Shown piece after piece: positions 1 to 7,183 of a stretch of 20,137 nucleotides of DNA; positions within the stretch are counted from its first letter, which is position 1, and every line of letters begins with the position of its first letter. The notes beneath the pieces were generated by a model. It was not told the origin of the DNA. It ran no database searches and saw only the letters and a list, made by a program, of their open reading frames with translations. Where the stretch lies: assembly GCA_937995995.1 (NCBI GenBank), contig CALKIP010000009.1, forward strand, positions 1 through 20,137. Reading direction: 5' to 3'. Made by a program: the position numbers and the translations under genes. This stretch comes from an uncultured bacterium. GTDB lineage: Bacteria; Gemmatimonadota; Gemmatimonadetes; Longimicrobiales; RSA9.

Positions 1-56
<56 letters not shown>

Positions 57-94
57 AACCAGGGACGAGTCGCTCCGAGCCGATTTCGACGTGG

Positions 95-111
95 AGCCCG
101 GTGGCCGGGTT
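95..111 (+). other. Small hairpin in tuf-rpsJ spacer
   Basis: AGCCCGG (95-101) and CCGGGTT (105-111) form a 7-bp stem with one G-U pair around the loop TGG. No T-tract follows, so it does not look like an intrinsic terminator. The rest of the 57-155 spacer is GC-rich and has no recognisable -10 element. It could be a leader structure, a processing site, or chance folding in GC-rich DNA. Confidence 0.3.
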
Positions 112-155
112 CGAGGTCGGAGAGGTGGTCGGAGTCGGGTGAGAGACGAAGAATC

Positions 156-464
156 ATGGCTGGCAAGATCCGGATCCGACTCAAGGCGTTCGATCACGCG
201 GTGATCGACCAGACGGCAGCGGACATTGTGCGCACGGCAGAGAAGACGGGTGCCCGCATCAGCGGGCCGATTCCCCTGCCTACGCGCGTGCAGCGCTGGA
301 CCGTGCTGCGCTCGCCGCACATCGACAAGAAGAGCCGCGAGCAGTTCGAGTTGAAGACGCACAAGCGTGTGATCGACATTCACGAATCGCGGCCCCAGAC
401 GATCGATGCCCTGACCAAGCTGGATCTTCCGGCCGGGGTCGACGTCGAGATCAAGGTTGATTAG
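156..464 (+). CDS. rpsJ: 30S ribosomal protein S10 (NusE)
   Basis: S10 sits in the head of the 30S subunit and, bound to NusB, also acts as the antitermination factor NusE. The 102 residues match the usual length. Conserved features are the N-terminal KIRIRLKAFDH strand, the GPIPLPT turn (37-43) that begins the extended loop reaching into 16S rRNA, SPHIDKKSREQFE (53-65), and the C-terminal LDLPAGVDVEIKV. The ATG at 156 gives the canonical MAGKIRIRLK start; the upstream purine-rich GAGAGACGAAG is only a weak ribosome binding site. It opens the S10 operon and stops 13 bases before rplC. Confidence 0.98.
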   Translation: MAGKIRIRLKAFDHAVIDQTAADIVRTAEKTGARISGPIPLPTRVQRWTVLRSPHIDKKSREQFELKTHKRVIDIHESRPQTIDALTKLDLPAGVDVEIKVD

Positions 465-477
465 GCGGGTACGGGCG

Positions 478-1098
478 ATGGCGGGAATCATCGGACGTAA
501 GCTGGGGATGACCCAGATATTCGACGACTCGGGCGCGGTGGTCCCGGTGACGGTCATCGAGGCCGGTCCGTGCCCGGTCGTGCAGATAAAGACGGAAGAG
601 AGCGACGGGTATCGCGCGGTGCAGATCGGCTGGGGCGCACAGAAGGACAAGCGCGCCACGAAGGCCGAGAAGGGGCACGCCGCAAAGGCCGGTCTCGAGC
701 AGGTGCCGAGCGAGCTTCGCGAGTTTCGCGTGGATGCTCCGGAGGAGTACGAGATCGGGCAGGCGCTCACGGTCGAGCAGTTCGAGGTGGGCACGCGTGT
801 CAAGGTTTCGGGGACGAGCAAGGGTCGCGGCTTCCAGGGCGTCGTGAAGCGCTATGGCTTCGCCGGCCGGCCGGGATCGCACGGGCACCCGATGGCGCGC
901 AACCCTGGTTCGATCGGGCCAGGTACGAACCCGTCGCGTGTGTTCAAGGGCAAGAAGCTGCCCGGTCAGATGGGCAACAAGCGGCACACCGTGCGCAACC
1001 TGCAGGTGGTTCGCGTGGACGCCGAGCGGAATTTGATCTTCCTGCGTGGCGCCGTGCCGGGAGCCCGGAACAGCCTGGTCGAGATTCGCAAGCTGTAA
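478..1098 (+). CDS. rplC: 50S ribosomal protein L3
   Basis: L3 is an early 23S rRNA binder near the 3' end whose central extension reaches toward the peptidyl transferase centre. The protein is 206 residues, normal for bacteria. It begins MAGIIGRKLGMTQIF. GTSKGRGFQG (112-121) and the loop RNPGSIGPGTNPSRVFKGKK (141-160), followed by LPGQMGNKRHTVRNLQ, are diagnostic. The reading frame stays open upstream to 457, but the ATG at 478 matches the family start. In E. coli the loop carries a glutamine methylated by PrmB; here the matching stretch reads GPGTNP with no glutamine, as in several other phyla. No strong Shine-Dalgarno is visible, so translation may be coupled to rpsJ. Confidence 0.98.
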   Translation: MAGIIGRKLGMTQIFDDSGAVVPVTVIEAGPCPVVQIKTEESDGYRAVQIGWGAQKDKRATKAEKGHAAKAGLEQVPSELREFRVDAPEEYEIGQALTVEQFEVGTRVKVSGTSKGRGFQGVVKRYGFAGRPGSHGHPMARNPGSIGPGTNPSRVFKGKKLPGQMGNKRHTVRNLQVVRVDAERNLIFLRGAVPGARNSLVEIRKL

Positions 1099-1128
1099 CG
1101 CGCACCGCAGAGTTTGAGAGAGTTGGCC

Positions 1129-1758
1129 ATGTTCAAGGCACCGGTCTATTCGACCGACGGAGAACAAAAGGGCGAGCGCGAGCTACCGGATGTGCTCTTC
1201 GATGGCACGGTCCACGAGCCGACGCTCTGGCAGACGGTGAAGGCGTACCTGGCGAATCAGCGGCAGGCCACCGCCGGCTCTAAGACGCGGAGCGCGGTCT
1301 CGGGTGGCAACAGCAAGCCGTGGCGCCAGAAGGGCACCGGCCGCGCGCGTCAGGGATCGATCCGCGCGCCGCAGTGGAAGGGCGGCGGCACCGTGTTCGG
1401 ACCACGACCGGAGCGTCAGTTCCGGGAGTCCGTGCCGAACAAGGTGCGCTGGCTCGCACGTCGCTCGGCGTACAATGCAAGGGCGCAGGATGGAGCGGTC
1501 GTCCTCGTCGAGGCGATCGACCTCGAGGCACCCAAGACAAAGCGCGTGGTGGCGCTGCTGGAAGGCGCGGGCGCAAATGGCAACGTGCTGATCCTGACGG
1601 ATGGGCACAAGCCGCTGGTCCACCTTTCGTCGCGGAACCTCCCGGGCGTACAGGTGCGGCCGTTCGGCCAGGAGTCCGCGTACGACGTTCTTTGGGCGGA
1701 TACGGTGATGATCGAGGAGTCGGCCCTGGAGCGGGCCGCGGAGGTGGCCCATGCGTGA
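1129..1758 (+). CDS. rplD: 50S ribosomal protein L4
   Basis: L4 lines the peptide exit tunnel; in E. coli it also represses its own S10 operon. The protein has 209 residues. The tunnel-loop signature KPWRQKGTGRARQGS (63-77) followed by RAPQWKGGGTVFGP is clear, and the globular part contains the RSAYNARAQDGAVVLVE and KTKRVVALLEG segments. The ATG at 1129 gives MFKAPVYSTDG, the normal start; the frame opens earlier at 1114 but that would add a non-family extension. The stop overlaps the rplW start in the sequence ATGCGTGA, so the two are probably translationally coupled. No E. coli-type L4 autoregulatory leader was recognised upstream of rpsJ. Confidence 0.97.
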   Translation: MFKAPVYSTDGEQKGERELPDVLFDGTVHEPTLWQTVKAYLANQRQATAGSKTRSAVSGGNSKPWRQKGTGRARQGSIRAPQWKGGGTVFGPRPERQFRESVPNKVRWLARRSAYNARAQDGAVVLVEAIDLEAPKTKRVVALLEGAGANGNVLILTDGHKPLVHLSSRNLPGVQVRPFGQESAYDVLWADTVMIEESALERAAEVAHA

Positions 1759-2053
1759 TCCGCGTGAAGTGATCGTCCGCCCCGTGGTGACGGAGCGCAC
1801 GACGTTCATGGGCGAGCCGGATGCGAAGGACCAGCGCAGCTACGCGTTCATCGTTGCGAAGGACTCGAACAAAATCGAGATTCGCAAGGCGATCGAGTCG
1901 CTTTTCGACGTCCAGGTCAAGGACGTGCGCACGGCGAACTATCGTGGCAAGTGGCGTCGAGTCGGGCGGCACATCGGCCGGCGGCCCGGGTTCAAGAAGG
2001 CGATCGTGAAACTCGCCGCTGGCGAGCAGATCGACGTGTACGAGGGAGTCTGA
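1751..2053 (+). CDS. rplW: 50S ribosomal protein L23
   Basis: L23 lies at the tunnel exit and is the docking site for trigger factor and signal recognition particle. The 100 residues start MRDPREVIVRPVVTERT, matching the family's RPVVTEK-type opening. The middle YAFIVAKDSNKIEIRKAIESLF is the conserved beta-alpha core, and VKDVRTANYRGKWRRVGRHIGRR is the loop that enters the rRNA. The start overlaps the end of rplD by 8 bases. The 67-base gap to rplB contains nothing beyond a short GGCC-flanked repeat. Confidence 0.97.
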   Translation: MRDPREVIVRPVVTERTTFMGEPDAKDQRSYAFIVAKDSNKIEIRKAIESLFDVQVKDVRTANYRGKWRRVGRHIGRRPGFKKAIVKLAAGEQIDVYEGV

Positions 2054-2120
2054 GGCGCGACGTGAACTGTGATTCCGGCCATATCGTGTAGGCCGGGTCC
2101 AGAAACGACGAAGAGCGATT

Positions 2121-2960
2121 ATGCCGATCAAGAAGTTCAAGCCGGTGACCCCCGGCGCCCGGTTCCGGGCCGTGAGCGCGATGGACGAGATCACGCGCAC
2201 CGAGCCCGAGCGGTCGCTGGTCGAGCCGCTGAAGAAGAGTGGTGGCCGCAATCATCATGGCCATATCACGAGCCGCCGGCGCGGTGGGGGCGCCAAGCGC
2301 CTTTATCGCCGGATCGATTTCAAGCGCGACAAGTTCGGCGTGCCCGGACGGGTGGCGGAAATCGAGTACGATCCGAACCGTACGGCGAACATCGCGCTGA
2401 TCCACTATGCGGACGGGGAGAAGCGCTACATTCTCCACCCCCGTGGGCTGAACCAGGGCGATACGGTGGTGAGCGGCCCCGGCTCGGACGTGCGGGTGGG
2501 CAATGCGCTTCCGCTCTCGGAGATCCCGCTCGGCACGGTGGTTCACAACGTGGAGCTGAAGCCGGGGAAGGGCGCGCAGATCGTCCGGTCGGCCGGTGCC
2601 GGCGCCCAGGTGGTGGCGAAGGAAGGCAGCTACGTGACGCTCCGCCTTCCTTCGAGTGAGGTTCGCATGGTACACCACCGCTGCATGGCCACGGTCGGAC
2701 AGGTCGGCAACTCGGACCACGAGCTGCGCAAGATCGGCAAGGCCGGCGCCACGCGTTGGCGGGGGAAGCGGCCGAGTGTGCGAGGTGTGGCGATGAACCC
2801 GATCGACCACCCGCACGGAGGTGGTGAGGGTCGTACCTCCGGTGGTCGCGACCCGGTCACGCCGTGGGGCAAGCGCGAAGGTGTGAAGACGCGCAAGCGC
2901 AAGAAGGCATCGAACAAGTACATCGTCCGCGGCCGGCGTCGCGGCAAGGCGACGAAGTAG
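2121..2960 (+). CDS. rplB: 50S ribosomal protein L2
   Basis: L2 is a primary 23S rRNA binder needed for subunit joining and peptidyl transferase activity. The length is 279 residues, close to the usual 273-277. MPIKKFKPVTPGARFRAV, GRNHHGHITSRRRGGGAKR (42-60), YRRIDFKRD and the C-terminal MNPIDHPHGGGEGRTSGG segment (225-242) are all classic. The histidine at 230 matches the conserved His229 of the E. coli protein, which has been implicated in peptidyl transfer. The lysine/arginine-rich tail RKRKKASNKYIVRGRRRGK is also typical. It sits in canonical order between rplW and rpsS. Confidence 0.98.
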   Translation: MPIKKFKPVTPGARFRAVSAMDEITRTEPERSLVEPLKKSGGRNHHGHITSRRRGGGAKRLYRRIDFKRDKFGVPGRVAEIEYDPNRTANIALIHYADGEKRYILHPRGLNQGDTVVSGPGSDVRVGNALPLSEIPLGTVVHNVELKPGKGAQIVRSAGAGAQVVAKEGSYVTLRLPSSEVRMVHHRCMATVGQVGNSDHELRKIGKAGATRWRGKRPSVRGVAMNPIDHPHGGGEGRTSGGRDPVTPWGKREGVKTRKRKKASNKYIVRGRRRGKATK

Positions 2961-2977
2961 GGGGCGAGAGACAACCG

Positions 2978-3265
2978 ATGGCGCGATCCATCAAGAAGGG
3001 GCCGTACATTGACGCCAAGCTGCTTGAGAAGATCGAGCAGATGAACGAGCGTGGTGAGAAGCGCGTGATCAAGACGTGGGCACGTGCCTCGATGATCTCA
3101 CCGGAGTTCGTCGGCCACACTCTGGCGGTTCACAACGGCAACAAGTTCATTCCGGTCTACATTACGGAGAACATGGTCGGCCACAAGTTGGGTGAGTTTG
3201 CTCCCACGCGCCTCTTCCGGGGTCACGGAGGGAAGCTGGCCGACAGGCGCTCCCGAGCGCGCTAG
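2978..3265 (+). CDS. rpsS: 30S ribosomal protein S19
   Basis: S19 forms a complex with S13 in the head of the 30S subunit and contacts the A-site finger of 23S rRNA. The ATG at 2978 yields 95 residues starting MARSIKKGPYID, the normal family start; the frame is open upstream to 2864 only because it overlaps rplB out of frame. RVIKTWARASMISPEFVGHTLAVHNG and GEFAPTRLFRGHGG are conserved signatures. It starts 17 bases after rplB, preceded by GGGGCGAGAG, a possible ribosome binding site. Confidence 0.98.
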   Translation: MARSIKKGPYIDAKLLEKIEQMNERGEKRVIKTWARASMISPEFVGHTLAVHNGNKFIPVYITENMVGHKLGEFAPTRLFRGHGGKLADRRSRAR

Positions 3266-3285
3266 GGGATTGCACGGAACTGCGC

Positions 3286-3307
3286 GCCCGACGCCTGCGC
3301 GTCGGGC
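3286..3307 (+). other. Perfect 9-bp hairpin in rpsS-rplV spacer
   Basis: GCCCGACGC (3286-3294) pairs perfectly with GCGTCGGGC (3299-3307) across the loop CTGC. It stands alone in the 71-base gap between rpsS and rplV. No T-tract follows, so it is not a standard intrinsic terminator. It lies about 30 bases ahead of the rplV start and could modulate translation, protect a processed 3' end, or slow polymerase. Function is inferred only from structure. Confidence 0.55.
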
Positions 3308-3336
3308 CCGTCATTAGGAAAGAGCGGTAGCGAGCC

Positions 3337-3687
3337 ATGGAAGCCCGGGCGGAATCCAAGTTCATCCGTCAAAGCCCGCGAAAGATGCGGCTGGTGATCG
3401 ACCTCATCCGGGGCCGCAGTGTGGGTGAGGCGTACGGTATCCTCCAGTTTTCGAAGAAGCGTGCGGCGGAGGCGATCGACAAGACGCTCCGCTCCGCCGT
3501 CGCCAATGCCAGGGTCAAGGCGGAGGATGCCGGAGAGTTCGTCGACGTGGACGAGCTGTACGTCAAGGAAGCATACGTGAACGAAGGCCCGAGCCTGAAG
3601 CGGTGGCGGGCGGCGGCGATGGGTCGTGCCGCACCGATTCGGCGGCCGACGAGCCACGTCGTCGTCGTCGTGGACCGGAAGGAGTAG
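3337..3687 (+). CDS. rplV: 50S ribosomal protein L22
   Basis: L22 lines the exit tunnel opposite L4, with a long beta-hairpin near the constriction. The 116 residues contain the diagnostic SPRKMRLVIDLIRGRSVGEA (13-32), the AVANA motif in the middle helix and the hairpin KRWRAAAMGRAAPIRRPTSH near the C terminus. The tail VVVVVDRKE is normal. A purine-rich AGGAAAGAGCGG precedes the ATG and can act as ribosome binding site. It ends two bases before rpsC. Confidence 0.97.
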   Translation: MEARAESKFIRQSPRKMRLVIDLIRGRSVGEAYGILQFSKKRAAEAIDKTLRSAVANARVKAEDAGEFVDVDELYVKEAYVNEGPSLKRWRAAAMGRAAPIRRPTSHVVVVVDRKE

Positions 3688-3689
3688 GC

Positions 3690-4349
3690 ATGGGACAGAA
3701 GACGCATCCGCGGGGGTTCCGCCTCGGGGTCATCAAGCCGTGGAAGTCGCGCTGGTACGCCGAGCGCAACTTCGGTGAGCTGCTGAAGGAAGACGAGACG
3801 ATCCGGAAGTACCTCCATCAGCGGCTTTCGCACGCGTCGGTCGCCGATGTCGAGATCGATCGCAAGCCGCAGAAGATCGTCGTCACGATCCACACGGCTC
3901 GGCCCGGGGTGGTGATCGGGAAGCAGGGCTCGGAGGTCGACAAGCTCCGTGACGAGCTTGCCCACCTCACCAAGAGCGAGGTCTCGATCAACGTGGAGGA
4001 GGTCAAGCGGCCCGAGCTCGACGCACAGCTCGTCGCCGACAACGTCGCCCACCAGCTCGTGCAGCGGATCTCGTTCCGCCGTGCGATGAAGCGGGCCGTG
4101 CAGTCGGCCATGCGCGCCGGTGCCGATGGCATCCGCATTCAGTGCGGTGGCCGCCTTGGCGGTGCGGAGATCGCCCGTACCGAGGGCTACCACGAGGGTC
4201 GCGTGCCTCTGCACACACTGCGTGCGGACATCGACTACGCGCAGTCGACGGCGAGGACGACCTACGGTACGATCGGTGTGAAGGTCTGGATCTTCAAGGG
4301 TGAAGTGGTCGAGGACCGGCGGGGTCGGACGTACAGCACCGGGGCCTGA
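3690..4349 (+). CDS. rpsC: 30S ribosomal protein S3
   Basis: S3 lies at the mRNA entry channel and contributes to mRNA helicase activity. The ATG at 3690 gives 219 residues beginning MGQKTHPRGFRLGVIKPW, the family start, with AAGGAG upstream inside the end of rplV. The N-terminal part holds a type II KH domain with the GVVIGKQG motif at 73-80. The C-terminal domain includes GIRIQCGGRLGGAEIARTE, HTLRADIDYAQSTARTTYG and GVKVWIFKGE, all strongly conserved. The 77-base gap that follows carries no gene. Confidence 0.98.
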   Translation: MGQKTHPRGFRLGVIKPWKSRWYAERNFGELLKEDETIRKYLHQRLSHASVADVEIDRKPQKIVVTIHTARPGVVIGKQGSEVDKLRDELAHLTKSEVSINVEEVKRPELDAQLVADNVAHQLVQRISFRRAMKRAVQSAMRAGADGIRIQCGGRLGGAEIARTEGYHEGRVPLHTLRADIDYAQSTARTTYGTIGVKVWIFKGEVVEDRRGRTYSTGA

Positions 4350-4426
4350 GCGGCACGGATGAGGGCCTGAGCCAGGGCGAGGATGGGCGGCCCGGCGGGA
4401 CCGGCTAGAGGAAGGATGACTGGGCG

Positions 4427-4861
4427 ATGCTAGCGCCGAAGCGAATCAGATATCGGAAGCAGCAGAAGGGCCGGATGCGGGGGATGGCACACCGAGGCAA
4501 CTCGGTGTCCTTCGGCGATTACGGCCTGCAGACGACGGAAGCGGGTTGGATCACGAACCGTCAGATCGAGGCTGCTCGTGTGGCGATGACACGCCACATC
4601 AAGCGTGGTGGTAAGGTCTGGATCCGGATCTTCCCCGACAAGCCGATCACGAAGAAGCCGGCCGAGACGCGCATGGGGAAGGGGAAGGGCAACCCGGAGA
4701 CGTGGGTGGCCGTCGTCAAGCCCGGGCGCGTGATGTTCGAGCTCGAGGGCGTGTCGGAGGCCGTGGCGCGCCGCGCCATGGAGCTTGCGGCGGCGAAGCT
4801 GCCGGTCAAGTGCCGGTTCGTGGCGCGCGAAGGCGCGGCCGCTGAGGGAGGTGCGAAGTGA
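4427..4861 (+). CDS. rplP: 50S ribosomal protein L16
   Basis: L16 binds between the A-site tRNA region and the 5S RNA neighbourhood and joins late in 50S assembly. The 144 residues start MLAPKRIRYRKQQKGRMRG. NSVSFGDYGLQTTEAGWITN, then RQIEAARVAMTRHIKRGGK, and ETRMGKGKGNPE (80-91) are signature segments; the arginine of RMGKGKG is the one hydroxylated in E. coli. An AGAGGAAGGA element precedes the start. The stop overlaps the rpmC start as GTGA, so the pair is coupled. Confidence 0.98.
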   Translation: MLAPKRIRYRKQQKGRMRGMAHRGNSVSFGDYGLQTTEAGWITNRQIEAARVAMTRHIKRGGKVWIRIFPDKPITKKPAETRMGKGKGNPETWVAVVKPGRVMFELEGVSEAVARRAMELAAAKLPVKCRFVAREGAAAEGGAK

Positions 4862-5061
4862 AGGCGGCGGAGATTCGCGATCTGAACGAAGACGAGATCC
4901 GCGAGAGGATCTCGCAGATCCAGGAGGAGCTGTTCCGACTGCGCTTCCGCAGTGCGACGCAGCCGCTCGAGAACCCCGCGCTCTTCAAGACGCTGCGTCG
5001 GGATCTCGCGCGCCTGAAGACGGTGCTGCGGGAGCGTGAGCTCGCGGGAGCAGGACGGTAA
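4858..5061 (+). CDS. rpmC: 50S ribosomal protein L29
   Basis: L29 is a small two-helix protein next to L23 at the tunnel exit. The 67 residues form an antiparallel helical hairpin, with the conserved LNEDEIRERISQIQEELFRL helix and LRRDLARLKTVLRERE helix. The start is GTG at 4858, overlapping the rplP stop; GGGAGG sits about six bases upstream and supports it. The stop codon directly abuts the rpsQ ATG. Length and position between L16 and S17 are canonical. Confidence 0.96.
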   Translation: MKAAEIRDLNEDEIRERISQIQEELFRLRFRSATQPLENPALFKTLRRDLARLKTVLRERELAGAGR

Positions 5062-5331
5062 ATGGCGATGGCGGAAAACACGAGGAACAGCCGGAAGATC
5101 CGCGTCGGGACCGTGGTCAGCGACAAGATGGAGAAGACCGTGGTCGTCGCGGTGGAGCGCAGGGTCCAGCATCCGCTTTACGGCAAGGCCGTGGTGCGGA
5201 CGAAGAAATACCATGCGCACGACGAGGAGAACACCGCACGCCCCGGCGACGTGGTGCGGATCATGGAGACGCGGCCGCTGTCGAAGACCAAGCGGTGGCG
5301 GGTGCTCGAAGTAGTCGAGCGAGCGAAGTGA
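5062..5331 (+). CDS. rpsQ: 30S ribosomal protein S17
   Basis: S17 is an OB-fold primary binder of the 5' domain of 16S rRNA. The 89 residues carry the family core RVGTVVSDKMEKTVVVAVER, HPLYGKAVVRTKKYHAHDE and GDVVRIMETRPLSKTKRWRV. The first ATG at 5062 directly follows the rpmC stop; a second in-frame ATG at 5068 would remove only two residues and cannot be excluded. It ends seven bases before rplN, at the traditional S10/spc boundary, with no promoter or terminator in between. Confidence 0.97.
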   Translation: MAMAENTRNSRKIRVGTVVSDKMEKTVVVAVERRVQHPLYGKAVVRTKKYHAHDEENTARPGDVVRIMETRPLSKTKRWRVLEVVERAK

Positions 5332-5338
5332 GGCGGCA

Positions 5339-5707
5339 ATGATTCAGCAAGAATCGATGGTGCGGATCGCCGATAACTCGGGAGCGAAGCAGGCGAAGTG
5401 CATCCGGGTGCTCGGGGGCTCGCGTCGTCGCTACGCCCGGGTGGGAGATATCATCGTCGTCGCGGTCAAGGACGCCCTCCCGGATGGCACGGTGAAGAAG
5501 GGCGATGTGGCGAAGGCGGTCGTGGTCCGTACGGCCAAGGAAATGCGCCGCAAGGACGGATCCTACATCCGCTTCGACGACAACGCCGCGGTGATCATCA
5601 ACGACGCGGGCGAGCCGAGGGCGACGCGCATCTTCGGTCCGGTTGGCCGCGAGCTTCGTGAGAAGCGGTTCATGAAGATCGTCTCGCTGGCTCCGGAGGT
5701 GATCTGA
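5339..5707 (+). CDS. rplN: 50S ribosomal protein L14
   Basis: L14 forms part of the 30S contact surface of the large subunit and is the docking site for the silencing factor RsfS. The 122 residues begin MIQQESMVRIADNSGAK, an almost invariant opening. VGDIIVVAVKDALPDG, VVVRTAKEMRRKDGSYIRFD, DNAAVIINDAGEPRATRIFG and the tail FMKIVSLAPEVI match the family throughout. It is the first gene of the spc part and is followed after one base by rplX. Confidence 0.98.
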   Translation: MIQQESMVRIADNSGAKQAKCIRVLGGSRRRYARVGDIIVVAVKDALPDGTVKKGDVAKAVVVRTAKEMRRKDGSYIRFDDNAAVIINDAGEPRATRIFGPVGRELREKRFMKIVSLAPEVI

Positions 5708-5708
5708 G

Positions 5709-6095
5709 ATGGCACGACAGATGGTGGGCGGCGGACGCCGCGGACGGTCGAAGGAAGTGCGCCGCCACAAGATGCACGTCAGGCGCGGTGACCGCGTCAA
5801 GGTGATTCGGGGCAACTACGCCGGCGTCGAGGGCACGGTGCTGCGTGTGCTCCCGAAGCAGAACCGGGTGGTCGTCGAGGGCGTGAACCAGCGCAAGCGG
5901 CACGAGCGCCCGACGCCGAACAATCCTGAGGGTGGAATCATCACCTTTGAAGCACCGATCCACGCTTCGAACGTGATGCTGATCGACCCGACGACGGGTG
6001 AGCCGACGCGCGTCCGCAAGCGGATCGAGGCCGACGGGACGAAGGAACGTATCTCCGTCAAGTCGGGTAACCCGGTCCCGAAGCCGCAAGACTAG
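5709..6095 (+). CDS. rplX: 50S ribosomal protein L24 with N-terminal extension
   Basis: L24 is one of the two assembly-initiator proteins of the 50S subunit and carries a KOW domain. The KOW core begins at MHVRRGDRVKVIRGNYAGVEG (22-42), followed by VLPKQNRVVVEGVN and the EGGIITFEAPIHASNVMLID segment. The total of 128 residues is longer than the common 102-105 because about 17-20 basic, glycine-rich residues precede the core. GGAGG lies about nine bases upstream of the ATG at 5709, while the internal ATG at 5772 has no ribosome binding site, so the long form is preferred. Confidence 0.95.
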   Translation: MARQMVGGGRRGRSKEVRRHKMHVRRGDRVKVIRGNYAGVEGTVLRVLPKQNRVVVEGVNQRKRHERPTPNNPEGGIITFEAPIHASNVMLIDPTTGEPTRVRKRIEADGTKERISVKSGNPVPKPQD

Positions 6096-6181
6096 GGAGG
6101 AGGATCGGGTGCGCGGTCGACTGCATTCGTTGCCACTGAGGCCGGAAGCGAAGACCGGGCGAGCCGAATCCTGAGAAAGAG

Positions 6182-6751
6182 ATGAAGCCTAGACTGCAGA
6201 CGCATTACGAAGAACGGGTTCGCCAGCGCTTGATGGAAGAGCTGGGGTACGCGAATCTCTACCAGGTCCCACGGATCGAGAAGGTCGTGGTGAACGTGGG
6301 GCTGGGCGAGGCGCCCAAGAACCCGAAGCTGCTCGACTCCGTGGTCGAGGAGATCGGCCTGATCACGGGGCAGAGACCGGTGGTCACCCGTGCCCGGAAG
6401 TCGATCTCGAACTTCGCGTTGCGCGAGGGGATGCCGGTGGGCGTGAAGGTGACGCTGCGCCGGGAGCGGATGTACGAGTTCCTGGATCGGCTGATCAACG
6501 TCGCGATCCCGCGAATCCGGGATTTCCGTGGCGTGCCGAGCCGTTCGTTCGATGGGCGCGGGAACTACACGCTCGGTATCAAGGAGCAGTTGATTTTCCC
6601 CGAGATCGAGTACGACAAGGTCGACAAGATCCACGGGATGGATATCGTGATCGCGACGACGGCCCAGCGCGATGACGAAGCGATGGCGCTGCTGCGCGAG
6701 ATGGGCATGCCCTTCCGGGGCGAGACGCCCGTCGTGGTCGGTGGCGAGTGA
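6182..6751 (+). CDS. rplE: 50S ribosomal protein L5
   Basis: L5 binds 5S rRNA and contacts the P-site tRNA in the central protuberance. The 189 residues, slightly above the usual 180, include RIEKVVVNVGLGEA, the ITGQRPVVTRARKSISNFALREGMPVG region split around 65-90, LRRERMYEFLDRLINVAIPRIRDFRG and DGRGNYTLGIKEQLIFPEI. The ATG is preceded by TGAGAAAGAG. An 86-base gap separates it from rplX and holds no gene, terminator or promoter that can be recognised. Confidence 0.97.
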   Translation: MKPRLQTHYEERVRQRLMEELGYANLYQVPRIEKVVVNVGLGEAPKNPKLLDSVVEEIGLITGQRPVVTRARKSISNFALREGMPVGVKVTLRRERMYEFLDRLINVAIPRIRDFRGVPSRSFDGRGNYTLGIKEQLIFPEIEYDKVDKIHGMDIVIATTAQRDDEAMALLREMGMPFRGETPVVVGGE

Positions 6752-6789
6752 AACCGGATCCGCGCACAGGCATCCGATAGCGAGAGGTT

Positions 6790-6975
6790 ATGGCGAGAAA
6801 GGCTCTGATCGAACGGTCCCGGCAGAAGCCGAAGTTCGGGGTGCGGCATCACAACCGGTGCCAGCGCTGCGGGCGGCCGAGGGCATACCTTCGGAAGTTC
6901 GGCATCTGCCGTATCTGCTTCCGTGAGATGGCGCTGCGGGGCGAGATCCCCGGGGTTCGGAAGGCGAGCTGGTAG
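6790..6975 (+). CDS. rpsN: 30S ribosomal protein S14, zinc-binding short type
   Basis: S14 assembles late in the 30S head. The 61-residue length and the four cysteines at 24, 27, 40 and 43 (CxxC-x12-CxxC) mark the short, zinc-binding type (S14 type Z) rather than the zinc-free 101-residue form. MARKALIERSRQKPKF and the C-terminal REMALRGEIPGVRKASW are typical. It lies between rplE and rpsH as in most bacteria. The unusually long 208-base spacer that follows is described separately. Confidence 0.97.
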   Translation: MARKALIERSRQKPKFGVRHHNRCQRCGRPRAYLRKFGICRICFREMALRGEIPGVRKASW

Positions 6976-7183
6976 AGAAGCGCTGAATCGTGGCGCGGGC
7001 GCGCTGCCTCGTGGCAGCGGAGGGGCCGCCCTGGCCGGCACCGAGTGTTCCGGTGTGCCGGCGGGGACGGTTGCCTGCGCAGGCGGGAAGGCGCGGGAAA
7101 GCCGGCTGGCGCCGGGGACCCGGTTACCATTCGCTTCCTACAAGTCCGGTGATCGAGCCGGATACTATAGGAGATGATCTAGC
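6976..7183 (+). other. GC-rich structured spacer between rpsN and rpsH
   Basis: This is one of the two longest gene-free stretches in the window (208 bases). It contains four successive inverted repeats: 7002-7008 with 7013-7019 (loop TCGT), CCGGCAC 7035-7041 with GTGCCGG 7055-7061, the palindrome GCCTGCGCAGGC at 7073-7084, and CCGGC 7102-7106 with GCCGG 7111-7115 (loop TGGC). It ends in an AT-richer segment with AGGAG at 7169-7173, the likely rpsH ribosome binding site. TACTAT at 7163-7168 resembles a -10 element but has no matching -35. A structured leader or processing region is possible but not shown. Confidence 0.45.

Noticed and set aside
7163..7168. TACTAT as a -10 element of an rpsH promoter
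   Set aside because: No acceptable -35 sequence lies 16-18 bases upstream; the short AT-rich stretch may simply keep the ribosome binding site open.
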